Source of the DNA: Lineus longissimus
Lineage: Eukaryota > Nemertea > Pilidiophora > Heteronemertea > Lineidae
Direction: 5' to 3'
Length of the DNA stretch: 64,000 nucleotides
Assembly (NCBI RefSeq): GCF_910592395.1
Contig: NC_088324.1
Span: 12,550,953-12,614,952, forward strand
Shown: positions 1 through 12,600 of the stretch, piece after piece
Position numbering within the stretch: position 1 is the stretch's first letter
Layout: each line of letters opens with the position of its first letter
Notes under the pieces: model-generated
Told to the model about the DNA's origin: nothing
Seen by the model: the letters and a program-made list of their open reading frames with translations, nothing else
Databases searched by the model: none
Position numbers and translations under genes: made by a program

Positions 1-445
1 AACTACCAGTTCTCCCCCCAGCACAAAGTAATGCTGCAGTCAAAATGATTTTTTTATTACCTCGTATCTTGCTGAGTTTCAAAAAGCAAGAGTTGAGAAT
101 TAATCCAATTCAAAAATTACTCCGAGAACATCCCTTTTATTTGATACTTTGTGAACAAAAACATTGCCAAATCATCCCAAATTTGTGTCATTAAGGACAA
201 AGTCACAACCAGATGGCCAGGACAAGATAACAGCTTAAATAATATAATCTCATCCTGACTTCTACCCATCTTTAGGAATCGGCAAAGGAAGAATATTTAC
301 CTGAGATTTTGATACTCTAAGAAAGGAAGAGATATTTCATATATGAGAGCATGTTTTCTATACCCCAGACAGTCCAAATATTGAACCATAGAAAAGTCCA
401 TAGAATATTGCAACTGGTTTTACATGTCTTAGCGGAAAGCCGACG
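1..445 (-). other. COP1 3' UTR and downstream DNA
   Basis: No coding exon is visible on either strand. On the minus strand this follows the COP1 stop codon at 446-448. A reverse-complement AATAAA lies at about 53-58 and could be the COP1 polyadenylation signal, giving a 3' UTR of roughly 400 nt. The poly(A) site is an inference. Confidence 0.5.
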
Positions 446-3400
446 TCATACAAGTTCCAAGACTTTGATTATTCCCTGACTATTGGCTGCCACAACAACG
501 TTAGAGCCCTGAAAAATAAACAAGCCAAACATGTACTTAACTTTCTTTATTGATGTAGTATTATTGCTTGAATATTTATTTGACTATATCTCACTTTTCT
601 ATTTCTTTTGTTAGGTTCATTCCTCGTGCATCACTTCTGCAATCTTATTCTACATACCATTTTGTTGTAGCCCGAAGATGGACCCAATTGAATGATTGAA
701 ATGATTGCAAAAAATGGAGCAATTATTCATTTTGTGAAAAGCTCAGGACTGTTGCACATTACTGGAGTCACAACTTTTCACATCAACTATATGTTCTACT
801 CACCGGTCTCCAACATACTGCACTAACAAATTCATTGGCATCCTCTTCTTTTTTCTCTTTTTCCTGAAAAGAATTTGTCCAAAAAATGTTGATACTGTCA
901 TCATTAACCATCCATTTTGTTCTTAAAGGGTCTCCCCATTCAAATATTCCATATAAGTGCATCTTCGAGATACAATTCAATTTTGGTTAAAGGTGAGAGG
1001 CTTTCCTACCCCCAGACAGGAGGCTGCCAACAGCCTGTTGCCTCCTACCCCTAAGCCAGCCAGCCATATTGAATGCTGACTCTGTCTAATCTAGATTTTT
1101 ATTCAGCAACTCCTATTTCCCAAATGACACTCACCAAAACACTCCTGACTGTATCAAACTTAAAATTCAACAGCTGCTTTGAAAGTCCCTTGTAGTAGAC
1201 ACACAACGAGTTATTTTCACTTCCACAAGCAATGTAATCACCGTCCGAAGCTAAACCGACAAAGTTCTTCTCGTTGACGTGTCCTCTGAATGTGCGTAGG
1301 CAGTGGGGTTTGTTTGAGATGCTCCATAACTTCAACTGACTGTCAGTAGATCTGCAAAGGAAAGTTGTGAACATGATGAACCATTAACAACACATCTTTT
1401 TGTGATTGAACAGATGAAGACAGTATCAACTTTGACCAACAACTCTAACCAACTGGATCAAAATGTCAAGAAGAAACTGTGGGGAACAAAGGAAGACATG
1501 ATGGCCAGCCTGATTTGTGACACCAAGCTATCTAAGATGCCGTCGTTGAACACACTTACGCAGAGACCAGTTCCTGAGTGTTGACAAACTTGGCATATGA
1601 CACAGCCTTGCGATGACCTTTAAACACTACCACTGGTTGTGCAGTGCTTCGAAGATCGTAATAATGAACACAATGATCTGAAAATGAATTTCTGAATTTA
1701 GTACTATCCAACAAAGACATATAGTTTTACTGAGAACAAATATTATTTGTAGGGTCAAGTCTTCAAGATGTTTTGCTTGGGGCATTATCCTTTGGACGAG
1801 GGCAGTCATTTTCTCAATCAACAATTTATCAAGTAAAACTCAAAGTCTCCTCACCAGCAGATCCAAATGCCAGATGATATCGACTGTCCGGGTTGAATTT
1901 GACACAACAAACATTGGCCTTGGCTTCTATACAGGCCACGGAGTGCTCTGTATTCGTCGACCACAGCTTGACTTTCGAATCATCTGACCCAGAGGCGAGC
2001 AATTTAGGATCAACACGATTGAAGTCAACACTCCAGCACCTTTTTTCATGTTCCTAGAAACAAAAATTAAAGATTAGCTCAAGACGTTTATCTGAGGAGG
2101 ATAGATTCTGACAACAAATCACCAAACATACAATGAATTATGCAGGGATAAAATTTCCACATGGTAGCCTTCGATGCCCTTCACTTCTGCCATGTAGCCA
2201 AGCGATATTTTTTTCAATAAATAAAATCATGAAAGAGTTTTATATTCACCTGTAAAAGTCTCGACTTTGCACCAGTTAAAGCATCCCATATTGTAATTGT
2301 TCCCTCGTAATCTGAACTGGCAAGAACTCCTTTATGATAGTTATTCCACGCTATACAACTGAAAGAAAGATGTACAGAGATAAAGATTAACCAGCCTACT
2401 ACACCAGGCCTTCTGTTGAAAGGTGATGCGACACCACGTGTAGTAGTGATAATGGGAGACATTTAAAAGCATCTTCTGCAGCCAAAGATACTATCTCACT
2501 TTGCAACACTGGCCTGTGAACTTGATTTACCAAACCCCATGACCTCAGTTACCAGGACGATAACTCTTGACATGAAGAATTTTAATCAAATCAGAAGACT
2601 AAGATTAGATCAATGATGATACTAACCTTATTTTAGAATTACAGACCATCTCCGTAATTGGATAATGAATATCTACAGCGTCACGTATCACAGTCGCATA
2701 CTCAAACACTTTAATCTTTTTCGTGACACCGGCAATGGCAAAGTATTCACAGTCTCTGTCAAAGTCAATACTGGAATTAAAGGAAAGAAACTCTCATATA
2801 TATATATATGGTACACTTTTCAAATTTTCTTTCATCTCCAGAGCGAGACATGATAGAAGGTACGTTTTTATTGAGTGCCAATTTTACTACATAGGTATTA
2901 AACTTATCAATTAATATGAAAAAAAAATTGAGAAAACGTTCAAAAAATAGCCATGGTTCTTTTCGAGCATGCCACTAGAGGTAAATTATCAATAGCCAAC
3001 TCAAACAGTGATAGCAGGACTGCCTCATCACACTCCTAATTGAATGCTGTATGGAGTATGACGACTGAGCTTCAGGTCTACTTTTTACAATTTCAATGTT
3101 CTAAACTTGACTAACCTTGATACAATGCTAGAACCATTATAAATATCACTGGCATAGCTTAAAGTAGCTAATGGACGAAATGTATTGAATTTCACAAATT
3201 TGCTGAGACTATCAGTAAACTCCTCCAGACCATCATGTAAACCAGGCTCTCCTGCAAGTGAAGAAAGAATCTTACGCATATTCCAACAAAGTAGTACAAA
3301 GAAATCATCTATGACATCATCAAAGGCTGCAGAAATAGAACACTGACTTGTAGCTAAAAGGGTAGATTTGATAGAACACGATTTCTTGGCATTGAATGCA

Positions 3401-5863
3401 AGAAGCATGCTTCAAACTGTTCTAGAGACTGTAATGCTTCTCACCAATAATTTACGTTTTTGATTTTTACAAATAAGAGTGACATTTCTCCAAGTTAAGA
3501 CATTCCATTTGGGACTAAAAAATTTACCAACCTCCAGTGAACTCCTTCTGCCGTATACTGAAATAACACTGCTCCAAATCATCAAAATGCTGGTAGACCT
3601 TCTTACGTCTTGAAGACAAGCTTGTGTGCGGCCACCTGTGTTTACTAACGCTCTTGCTGCCGTTGAAACCATCTTGTTGCGTGAGATCCGTACTCGCAGA
3701 AGCTATTGCAGGATCAAAGCCATTCATCACATTTACAGCATTGACTGGACTAGTATCCTGAAATAAGTTTTTAATTGAGTGAAATATCTGGTGGACACAA
3801 TCTAGTTCAGACAAAAAGAAGGTTATGACATTTCCATTATCCTACGACAACAAGATGAGGACTTCATAGTAAATGACAAAGGACATAAGTACATTGGACA
3901 ACATTTGCTTATTATTAATATTATCATGTATGTATGGACAGAACTTGCACACATAAGTCCAAACACCACATGGCTCTCTACAGATCTGACTTAAAGTTCT
4001 CAACAAATAGCCATATGGAGAAAAATACTTACACCTGAATTGGGACATGCCTTCTTTAACTCTGCTAATTTCTCCTGAAAGTGGACAAACACATTATTTG
4101 GTGGAATTGCAGTTTTAATGAAACACTTCATCTTCCATCATCAGGAGAGTGTGCCATCACCCAGACCACTGCCACCCCACCCCACCTATTTAAAAACTAC
4201 TACTAGACATGCTTAATTTTCATCATGACTATCCCAAACAGAACCTAAGGTCAAATATATCTATCCGGTTATACACTGTGCACAAGGCTTTGTTCATCAT
4301 TTTTACTCACATCCACTTTTAAACAATCATCATCAAGCACTTGCAGCTCCCTATTCAGCTCATCAAGTTGCTGTTTTTTCTTCTGTCTGACTTGATGCAG
4401 GAACTCTTTCAGCAGTTGGTGCTGGGCAGCTTTACAGTCCTGAAAAGTAACAGGAAAACTTAGCATACATTGGCTCGTTGGGGACAGATTTCATTGAGAG
4501 GTGTCCCAAGGCAAGTAGAAATTCTGCTAAAAGTCAACTAGTATTCGTCTCTTTTTCTTACTGTTCACAGTCCAAATTACCCAGTTTACCAGTGAGGCAT
4601 ATGACAGGATGACATAAGGTCTATTTGTCCCATCTTCTATATAACGAAGCTATCCTTGGAAGCTGCAGGACCATTTTTATAAACCTTGAGCTGTACACAA
4701 CTTACTGCCTCAAGTTGCTGTTTCTTCTGACTAAGTACATCTAGCATCATGTTTATATTGGCGAGGTCCAAGTTTTCAGGGGAGGTCACAATATCATCCA
4801 GGTTGAGGGTCAACCCTCCACCTTGGCTGTCCAATTTCATCTTCTTCTCAGCTTGGCGCTGTCTGTGCTTTAGGACCAGCTCATTCACTGCAATGATAAA
4901 GACTGTTTATAGAAGCAGGAAATTTACTGTCAAAGGAAAACATATTTTAAGACATACTTTGTGGAAATAATGTCATATATTTTTATCCTAAATCTTTCTC
5001 TTTTTTATTAAAATGAAAGTGCTGCCTGCCTAATTGAGTAGATACTTATATTATCTGACAGGATGAAGTGCTCTGGCTTGTTGTCATGACACCATTTTCA
5101 AGTGAGATGTATATATTTCTATCAATAGCAATGAAGTTACATTACAAAAAATGTGACCTTCGCTCATTAAGACATGGGCATGGAAGACCACTCTCTATTT
5201 AATAGTGATCTTCCAAAATCCTAGCAGTTGAGCAGTGCATTCCTCTTTCCTGCAAACTTTCTCTGAATGAACTTACAACTGAAGTTAGGAAATATTTGGT
5301 CCTGCTTTTCAATGATGTAGTTGCACTTCGGACATCTATTGCTGACTTCAAGCTGACGTTTGATGCATTTGTAACAAAAACTGTGTCCACATTTCGTCAT
5401 GTGAGCTTCTTCTATCATCTCAAAACACACAGCGCTGAAAATAAAATACAATGGATATAAATGGAAGGGGATTAAAAAGACCCAATCATCTTTGACATTA
5501 AGTCGTCATGTATAAGAGTTAGTCTTCATTCTGGACAATTTCAGTGACCCAAGAAATATGAGACAAACGGTGGGAGTGTCCATTTACTTTCAACAGCCAC
5601 AACTACTACAATAACTACGTTTCATTTGTTGCTTCCAGACTCAGACTGTATAGTGTAGTGTAGTAGACTGACCATATAAAACGCATGTGATCGCACAGCT
5701 GATCAATACATCCTTACCAAACAAAATCATTGTCCTTGTCTTCAAATGAGCTGCCAATACCGCTATAAACAGGGGGCTGGTTGCGTTTGCGTCGTTTGTT
5801 GACAACGACTTGACTCTGGCCAGGCTGTTGCTGAATCTGCGGTGGCTGCGTTCTGCCGGCCAT
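446..5863 (-). CDS. COP1: E3 ubiquitin-protein ligase COP1 (RING, coiled coil, WD40), 14 exons
   Basis: Exons in transcript order (plus-strand coordinates): 5718-5863, 5277-5434, 4706-4887, 4311-4439, 4033-4074, 3532-3757, 3116-3251, 2627-2770, 2250-2358, 1855-2053, 1560-1677, 1135-1351, 804-863, 446-508. All junctions are GT-AG and the sum is 1929 nt (642 aa; human COP1 is 731). A C3HC4 RING is complete (Cys49, 52, 64, His66, Cys69, 72, 83, 86). A Lys/Gln-rich coiled coil covers about residues 95-215 and a seven-bladed WD40 propeller about 305-642; blocks such as [18 protein letters not shown] and [18 protein letters not shown] follow human COP1 closely. In the family the propeller binds Val-Pro degrons (c-Jun, ETS factors, Tribbles) and the protein works with DET1-DDB1-CUL4 in the nucleus. 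The N terminus is shorter than in vertebrates, lacking their Gly/Ser-rich leader. The start is the first ATG, just upstream of a basic KRRKRN stretch that may be a nuclear localisation signal. It is transcribed divergently from XRCC2. Confidence 0.96.
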
Positions 5864-6280
5864 TCTTCAGATTTTTGTCCAAAAACATGAAAAAGAAATA
5901 CTGAATACTCGACCGTCCTTCAAGTGATTTCAATAAAATTGGGGTTAATGATTCTTCATCATATAATATTGTAATGTTGGTTAAGGGAATTTAAATATTA
6001 TAACAGGTTTGTGAGTTTTTTATGTTTTATTTGGCAACAGATGAATGTTTATCGCCCCTTGTCTGTCGGCGAGCGCATGCGTGCGGATTCCCCACAATGC
6101 ATCATTGGTGGAATTCCCGACGCTTAAACACTATTAACAAATGTCTTAAATTCATCTTTTTGATAATGTAAGGTCATTATCTACAAATTAAAAATCCTTA
6201 TAGAGAACTCTGCAAATTGCTATGGTATTTCGTTCGCTAACCTTTGTGTAATTGTTGAAAGTTTAGTTGTTACCATTGTT
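5864..6280. promoter_or_regulatory. Shared COP1/XRCC2 bidirectional promoter
   Basis: Only 417 bp separate the two start codons, which face away from each other, so both promoters and 5' UTRs must lie here unless there are distant 5' UTR exons. A palindromic GCGCATGCGTGC at about 6073-6084 resembles an NRF1 site. CCCACAATGCATC at about 6091-6103 resembles a ZNF143/Staf site. Both motif classes are typical of TATA-less housekeeping bidirectional promoters in animals. No TATA box is evident. The motif calls are by eye. Confidence 0.6.
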
Positions 6281-7502
6281 ATGAGTAAAAATTCAGTCAA
6301 GATGGCAACTTCATCCGAATCGGGTGCCCAGGTGAAATTTCTGGTGGTTTTTGCGAATAAGCAATCTAAATACAGATTAATTGTAGCTTTACCGGAAAGC
6401 AGATTATAATAACAACTATATGTCACAACTAGGGCACCTTTGATATGTCGAAACAGCCCGCAAAAAGGTGCTTTAAATCGGAACAGAACCCAAAAGTGTA
6501 GTTCCTACAATTTCTGATAGGTGGCAGCACTGCATGGGCTGTCTGCTATTAATGTGACGATGTCTTTTTCTGATACTGTCAAATGTGTGTGTTTATTCTG
6601 AACCTCTATTGTTTCAGCTTTTCTCAAGACTTGGCGTGAGGAGGCGTGCAAAAGGGTTGGATGCAGTCATATTTCCAGAGGAATTTCCAAAACCTTGCGA
6701 TGTGTACGAGCTGTATGGGGACGAAGGGTGTGGTAAATCTGAAATACTCCTGCATCTTGTGGTGAGGTCAGTCGTTCCAACCGAATGGAAAGGAGTTAAA
6801 TTAAACGGGCTAGGCATTGGTGTCATATTCATTGATACAGACTACAAATTCTGCATGCTCAGACTCAGTAGCATCCTTGAAAGTTACATAGGGAAGTCTT
6901 TGACAACCAATGATCAGGATGTGCAATTGTCTAAAGACTTGGAGGACATCGTCAAGGCGTCCCTGAAAAACTTCTGGTTAGTTCGATGTAGCTCTAGTGA
7001 ACAACTCCTAATGACGATACATTCTCTTGATTCATTCATTGGATACAAATTTGATGTTAGCATTCTTATGCTGGACTCAGTGTCGTCATTTTACTGGATT
7101 GACAAACTGAAATGTGGGGATAATCGCAAAATGCTGGAACAATCGCATGCACGCCTGGTGGCATCTTTGGAGAAACTAGTGAACACTTACAATCTAGTAC
7201 TGTTTGCAACAAAGTCTGCAATTATCCGAAAGCGTGTTGAAAACCTGGGCAGTGTTAGCCCGGCTAGTCCTAGTTTTAGCATGGTTCAACACAGATCAAC
7301 ACTAACAGATCATTTTGAACTTCTGTCAAATGTTTGGACAAAATTTGTGAAATATCGGTGGCTATTGTCCGTATCAGATCAAAATGAAGTGTCTTCCAAT
7401 GAAAGTGGTAACCGTAGGTTGTCATTTACAGATAAGGTGAACACTCTTGGCTTGAAGTATTTTAGGATTTGTCAAAATGGTGTCAACTTCACGGATGTCT
7501 AA
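6281..7502 (+). CDS. XRCC2: DNA repair protein XRCC2 (RAD51 paralogue), 2 exons
   Basis: Exon 1 is 6281-6331 (17 codons, donor GTGAAA) and exon 2 is 6618-7502 (acceptor TTGTTTCAG), a phase-0 junction giving 311 aa (human 280). The joined N terminus ESGAQLFSRLG matches the AESGTELLARL region of human XRCC2, which is why I prefer this start over an ATG at 6585 inside the intron. A second in-frame ATG at 6302 could also be used. The Walker A motif GDEGCGKS is at about residues 51-58, followed by VIFIDTDYKFCMLRL. The Walker B-like strand ILMLDSVSSFYWID is near residue 168, and LVLFATKSAI follows. XRCC2 works in the BCDX2 complex (RAD51B-RAD51C-RAD51D-XRCC2) that supports RAD51 filaments in homologous recombination; XRCC2 ATP binding is reported dispensable in mammals. 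A poly(A) signal follows at 7722. Confidence 0.93.
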
Positions 7503-7721
7503 CCTTTGACATGTTTCATCGCCCTTCTGTTGGTGCCAATCCATTTGATGGTCTGAAATATGTCGAAAGGCAATGAAAGGAAAGGAGAGTCAGTGTAGGA
7601 CTAGGCTACATTCACCTGGCACTTGATCCAAACATTTATCAATCGATTCGACAGGTATACCTGTAACTTGTAATATTGAAGTAGTGCCTCTATTCTTTGC
7701 CTGTTATCTTTTGAAAATGAC

Positions 7722-7727
7722 AATAAA
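7722..7727 (+). terminator. XRCC2 poly(A) signal
   Basis: AATAAA in the plus strand, 220 nt after the XRCC2 stop codon, is the first canonical hexamer downstream of the gene. About 30-50 bp further on, minus-strand AATAAA hexamers occur (TTTATT near 7753 and 7770) that could end the convergent TBC gene. Confidence 0.6.
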
Positions 7728-7749
7728 ATATATAAAACAAAACAAATAT

Positions 7750-9513
7750 TAGTTTATTTTTCATAAATATTTATTTCATTTCCCTCCTATACTGCTTTAC
7801 CCAACACAACAAAATAATGTCATTGCTTTCTGTACACTAAGTTGTTGACCATTAAGTAAGGAACTATCTCTGAATTCTGAGAAATGAAACTGTAGCCTCA
7901 GTGTTTTAAAATTGTTCCATTTTGAAAAACCCAATCCCAATCCAATCCCAATCCTCTAGCTTCTGTTGGTGCCATTCAATTTTGAGATGGTCCAAATGTA
8001 AATAGCCCAAATATAGAAATGCTGAATGTAATGCGATTGTCTATTAAACATAAGCCATGAGTAGAGACTATAGTACAGAAAATAACTTCTTTAAAAAGTT
8101 AATTAGCAACACTTTTCACCTTAGCTGTCCTTGATACATCACCTCATTTTGGTGATTCGAGAGAAAATTGTGATGGTTTTATCAGTAGAGTGACCTATAA
8201 TGGGTTGCCTCATTAATTATTTGTATCATGAAATATTGACTAGTATCAACATAAAGTTTTCATACACAACATAACTGTTACATTTTATCACATTCACAGA
8301 TCTCTAATTCCAACTAAACCGTAACTAAATGCATTGTCTCTACATGTAACTTAACAGTATTTACACCGATATCACAATACATACAATCTGGACAAAAAAA
8401 ATTATGTGGTTAATTTTTAGCTCTATTTGGTAAGATGTTTGTCAAAAAATTTCAAGAAATAACAAACAACAGATTTCAGTGCCCCTGCCCCTGCCCCCCC
8501 CCCCTCCCCTCACCCATTCTTCAATCACAGTGAAATTTACAACCAAAATCACAGAGTATTTAAGTTTATCACAAACAATTTTACAATCACAATTTGATTT
8601 TTTTAAAGGTTAATTTCTTCTGAACCGAGACAAAAACCTGATTATTCGTCCAGTTACCATCGTTACCATTTTCTTACTGTGTCATTCTACTACAGGAATC
8701 CAAATAAACAATCCCTGGAAAATGTAATCGCAGCAGCATTGTCATTACATTGAATCTTTCAAGAAGAATAAAGAAGACTTGTAAATTTTTAGGTGAAATT
8801 CACAAAGTAAAAAGTATTGCATGTGGAAAATCACTCCAAGTCTAAAGAATAGAAATCCTACTGAACAAAATGGTATCACAGGTCACAAGGCACATATTTA
8901 CACAGGTATCAGCAGTCTAAGGCCCTAGTCTAGTCTACACTTTTAATTCCAGCTCAAATTTGTCAGAATTTTATACAATACAAAAACATGCTTGGTACAT
9001 TTCCATTTTGTGACATCTTAAAACAACTTTTTTAAGATACTTTTGAAATTTTCTTTTTTTCAAAATGTTGTACACATATTCCTGGGTACTTCATCAAAAA
9101 TTTTCATCATCAAAAGTCTCTTTACAAGATTATCAACTGATGAGCTGTGTTCATTGATTTTGGATCCCAGATTCCGACAAATTTGTCTCAATTTTGAAAC
9201 TTAATCTTATAGTTCATCAGAGATCATCTACACACTAAATATAATATGACTAAACTGCTGTATATGTAACATTCAATATATCACACAACTTTTGTAAAAC
9301 TTTGTAACATCAGTGTTATGTCATTGACATTGTCAGAGGAATATAATTTGACTTATTCGTCCTAAAATTATTTACATCCTAAGATTATAGTCGCTCCATC
9401 TGCATCATGGAAGGATTCTCATGATATTCTTGTATCTTGCAATGGCTCCTGACCTAGTTTAGAGTACATGTAGTTGCAGTTCATTTGAATCAAGCCCTGG
9501 TGCATTGCACCAC
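7750..9513 (-). other. Probable long 3' UTR of the TBC-propeller gene
   Basis: AT-rich sequence with no coding exon seen on either strand. It follows the stop codon of the distal terminal exon (9514-9516, minus strand). The nearest minus-strand AATAAA hexamers I find are at about 7753 and 7770, which implies a 3' UTR of about 1.7 kb abutting the XRCC2 3' end. A poly-C/CCCCT tract lies at about 8482-8512. The extent is inferred. Confidence 0.4.
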
Positions 9514-9678
9514 CTAACTGATACTCATTCTCGGTGAGGAGACTGACTGCGGACCGCTGCTATCACCACTCCTCTGTGACATCGACGAGAAACTAAGCCG
9601 ATGGCGCATGTAAGATGGCGGCTTTGGTGTATTCGTCAGCTGGCAGATCTCAAATATTGGCTCGTTCGTCCAAAGTTT
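9514..9678 (-). CDS. TBC gene: alternative terminal exon, distal copy
   Basis: 55 codons with stop: starts KLWTNEPIFEICQ and continues into a Ser/Arg/Pro-rich tail (MRHRLSFSSMSQRSGDSSG). Acceptor TTTGTGTTTCAG, phase 0. The first 13 residues match the proximal terminal exon at 10 positions; the tails are unrelated. This form adds basic and phosphorylatable residues after the closing propeller strand. Confidence 0.75.
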   Translation of the reverse strand, partial: KLWTNEPIFEICQLTNTPKPPSYMRHRLSFSSMSQRSGDSSGPQSVSSPRMSIS

Positions 9679-12600
9679 CTGAAACACAAATTGTGAAGAA
9701 AGCTACAGTTAAATATTGTCAAAAGATGTGATCCTCATATTCACAAATTAATAAGGTCGTAATGTGTGATGTCATTTAACGCCAAATGATACTTAAGATG
9801 TGAACAAATGCTGCAAAGGTTGTAACATGTAAATTTGCATCGGATGAGCTAGAAATACAATAGATGTCATATCGCATATATAGTAGACATGTGAAGCTTT
9901 TTACTGTTATTACCGAGTCACTGTTGTGTGCACAGAATGCTGAAAAATGAGGTTAGATCATGCCATGCCCCATATGCACCAAACCAAACAAGCAATAAGA
10001 AGAAGTAAAAGTTCAATCACTTCACAAATACCTGGAGACAAAAGGAATGCTTGAGTCAAATTGAATATGGAAAGTCAGAAATCATGAACCAAAGATTTGA
10101 TGACACAAACTTGAAAACTGTCCATTCAAAACATATAAGAATGAGTAAATAAAGTAGAGCACGCGGCAGGATGATTATTTATCCCAAATTATCCAAAAGT
10201 GCAGGCAAATATTTGGTCCATCCTGGCTTCCTGAACACTCAGTCCATCCCTTATAATTGGTGGTTTAAAAGAAACATAAATGGAGAAAGTTTTCTAAACT
10301 AAACCCGCTAACATTACAAGCAACCAAATAAGGTCAAGAAACCAAAGCAAGCAACGAAAGAAAGCACAGCAACAAAGCTAATTACATGTCTGTCTAGAAG
10401 AAGTTAAAGTGTTGCTGGAAGAAGGTGGGCAGTTTGAATATATCGTTCGAGGACTGACAGATTTCTACAACGGGTTCATTTGTCCATAAACGCTGCAAAG
10501 AGAGGGGGATTCGGATTAAAGAAATGGGTCGAATGAAGTCCTTTGTGGTGGAGGTGATATTCTTGTGGTCATGGTCTACTCCAGGTTTGATGCTGATAAG
10601 CAAAATAAGTTCGAGCCACTGAACAAAAGATGCAACAGAGTAACTGCAACATCTACTGCAGCCAAAGCAGCTGGTGGGGGACTAAAGTGACCATGAGGAT
10701 ACGGTTACATTCCCTTCTACTGCACAGTTCCAGTTAATGATTTATTATTGATCATGTTTGGAGAAATGGTCCTGCTGGAAGCCTTTTTTATGTGAAAAAC
10801 CAACATCTCTCATGCCCAGCTCATCCCGGTGTGCATCATTGCTGTATAACCCCAATATCGTGTGTGCTGCATTGGCATATAAGCGTGTGATGGACAACCA
10901 GGTTGCATAATGTGAATACCACATGCCGACAATAACATGCGTAAGCTACTAGTTAACTGACCATAACAACAAACACCACTTAACCCTACCTCATTTGCCT
11001 CTTTTCGCCATTTAAGAACGGGTTCGTCATCGCTATAGCAACCAGCACAAGATATGACAACATCCTCACCACCGCTCCTGTAAAACACATATACTATCAT
11101 TTGGAATGTATGATAACGAGAGGCAAACAAATGAGACAATTTCTTCGGCATTCACTCCGGGCAACGGTCCCTACTTCTTCTTCACATTTTTAATACAGGA
11201 TGTCTTACTAACCTGGTTTTCAATAAGGCCTTGATCGGTTTATCACTGATCTTCATCTTGACCAGCAGTGTCATGTCATATGTGTACGGGAAGTCGCTAG
11301 TCGCCGAAACAACTCCCGAGGACGGTCTCCGATCTTTACGACCCCACTGCGGCCCCAACAGCAATGGGTTGACAACATCCTTCGCCTCGGACGGCAGAGA
11401 TTGTGAATCATACTCTCTCGTAGAGGACATATCCTCATAACTTGACCACAGTGCCGAATTCTTATCCGTTTCTAAACTATCCCCTAAATGATTTATTTGT
11501 GGACATAATTGAGAATCCTTTTCTTGCTTTTCTGAATCGCCCTCAACAACAATTTCGACTTTCAACTTGTCTGGGCCAGATTTCTGTGGCGTGCTCACAC
11601 CACTTTTCGGTTGTTCTTGGTAGCTACTTGTGGTACACGTACTGGTGTTCTCATGTCGTTCCATTATTGGAGACAGAGGGCGCTGTGATGGATCATCTGG
11701 AGTTAAAGCATGGGACTGATGAAGGCTGTCTTTTTTCACTTCAACTTTTTCCAACTTTCCTTTGGAATCCTTTCTCGACTTTGCCTTTAAATCATCTTGA
11801 AATACATCATCGCTAAGGTGGTCCTCAGCAGTTGTGGCACCAGAATCACCACTCACACTTTCTACTTTAATCTGACATGAACTTGGCACTAGATTATCAA
11901 TGTTATCTGCAACATTTTCAACTGAATTTTCCATGTTTTCACTGTCCATTTTCACCACAGCGTCAGAGCTGTCTGCCATAACATTCTCACTTTGTTTGTC
12001 AATAATTTCACCATTCTCAGGACCAATCATTTCTTTCACCTGAGGAGCACTTATTGAACTCAAATGTGTCTTTGGAGTCGTCACGTTCTCAGATGACCCC
12101 AAATTGTCCTTTCCACAGATTTCATCCTCGTCGTCTGACACCTCCTCACCAACCTCACCTCTGTCCTTGACAGCCTTCTTTGGGCTGTTTGTCGCACTCC
12201 CCGCCTCTGCATCGACAAACTCTTCTTCCTCAGATTCCTGATTTACATCCCGCCCCCACTGTCCATCTGGCACCACCAGCTTATCCATTCCAGAGTCAGA
12301 CATTTTGGAATTTTCTAGAGATTCTGCAGATTCCACCAGAACATCAGTTATATTTTCAGAAATAGAACTGTCTAATTTCGCGTCTTGAGATTTTAACCTC
12401 TCCCCCTCACTTTCACTCTCACCAGAATCCGTCCCGACACACTTATGATTGACGGTACTCTGATCTTTTCCCGCCTGAACTTGGACAAAAATCTGTAAAT
12501 GAACACCCTCCTTTGACTGTTCATGGCTAACATCTGCTTCAAGGACCTTCATTCCAACCTGCCCGGATGCCGATTGACTTTTCACAGTAACTATGTTACT

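Noticed and set aside
6585-6617. ATG at 6585 as the XRCC2 start
   Set aside because: It lies in the intron just before a strong acceptor; the exon at 6281-6331 gives a better N-terminal match to XRCC2.
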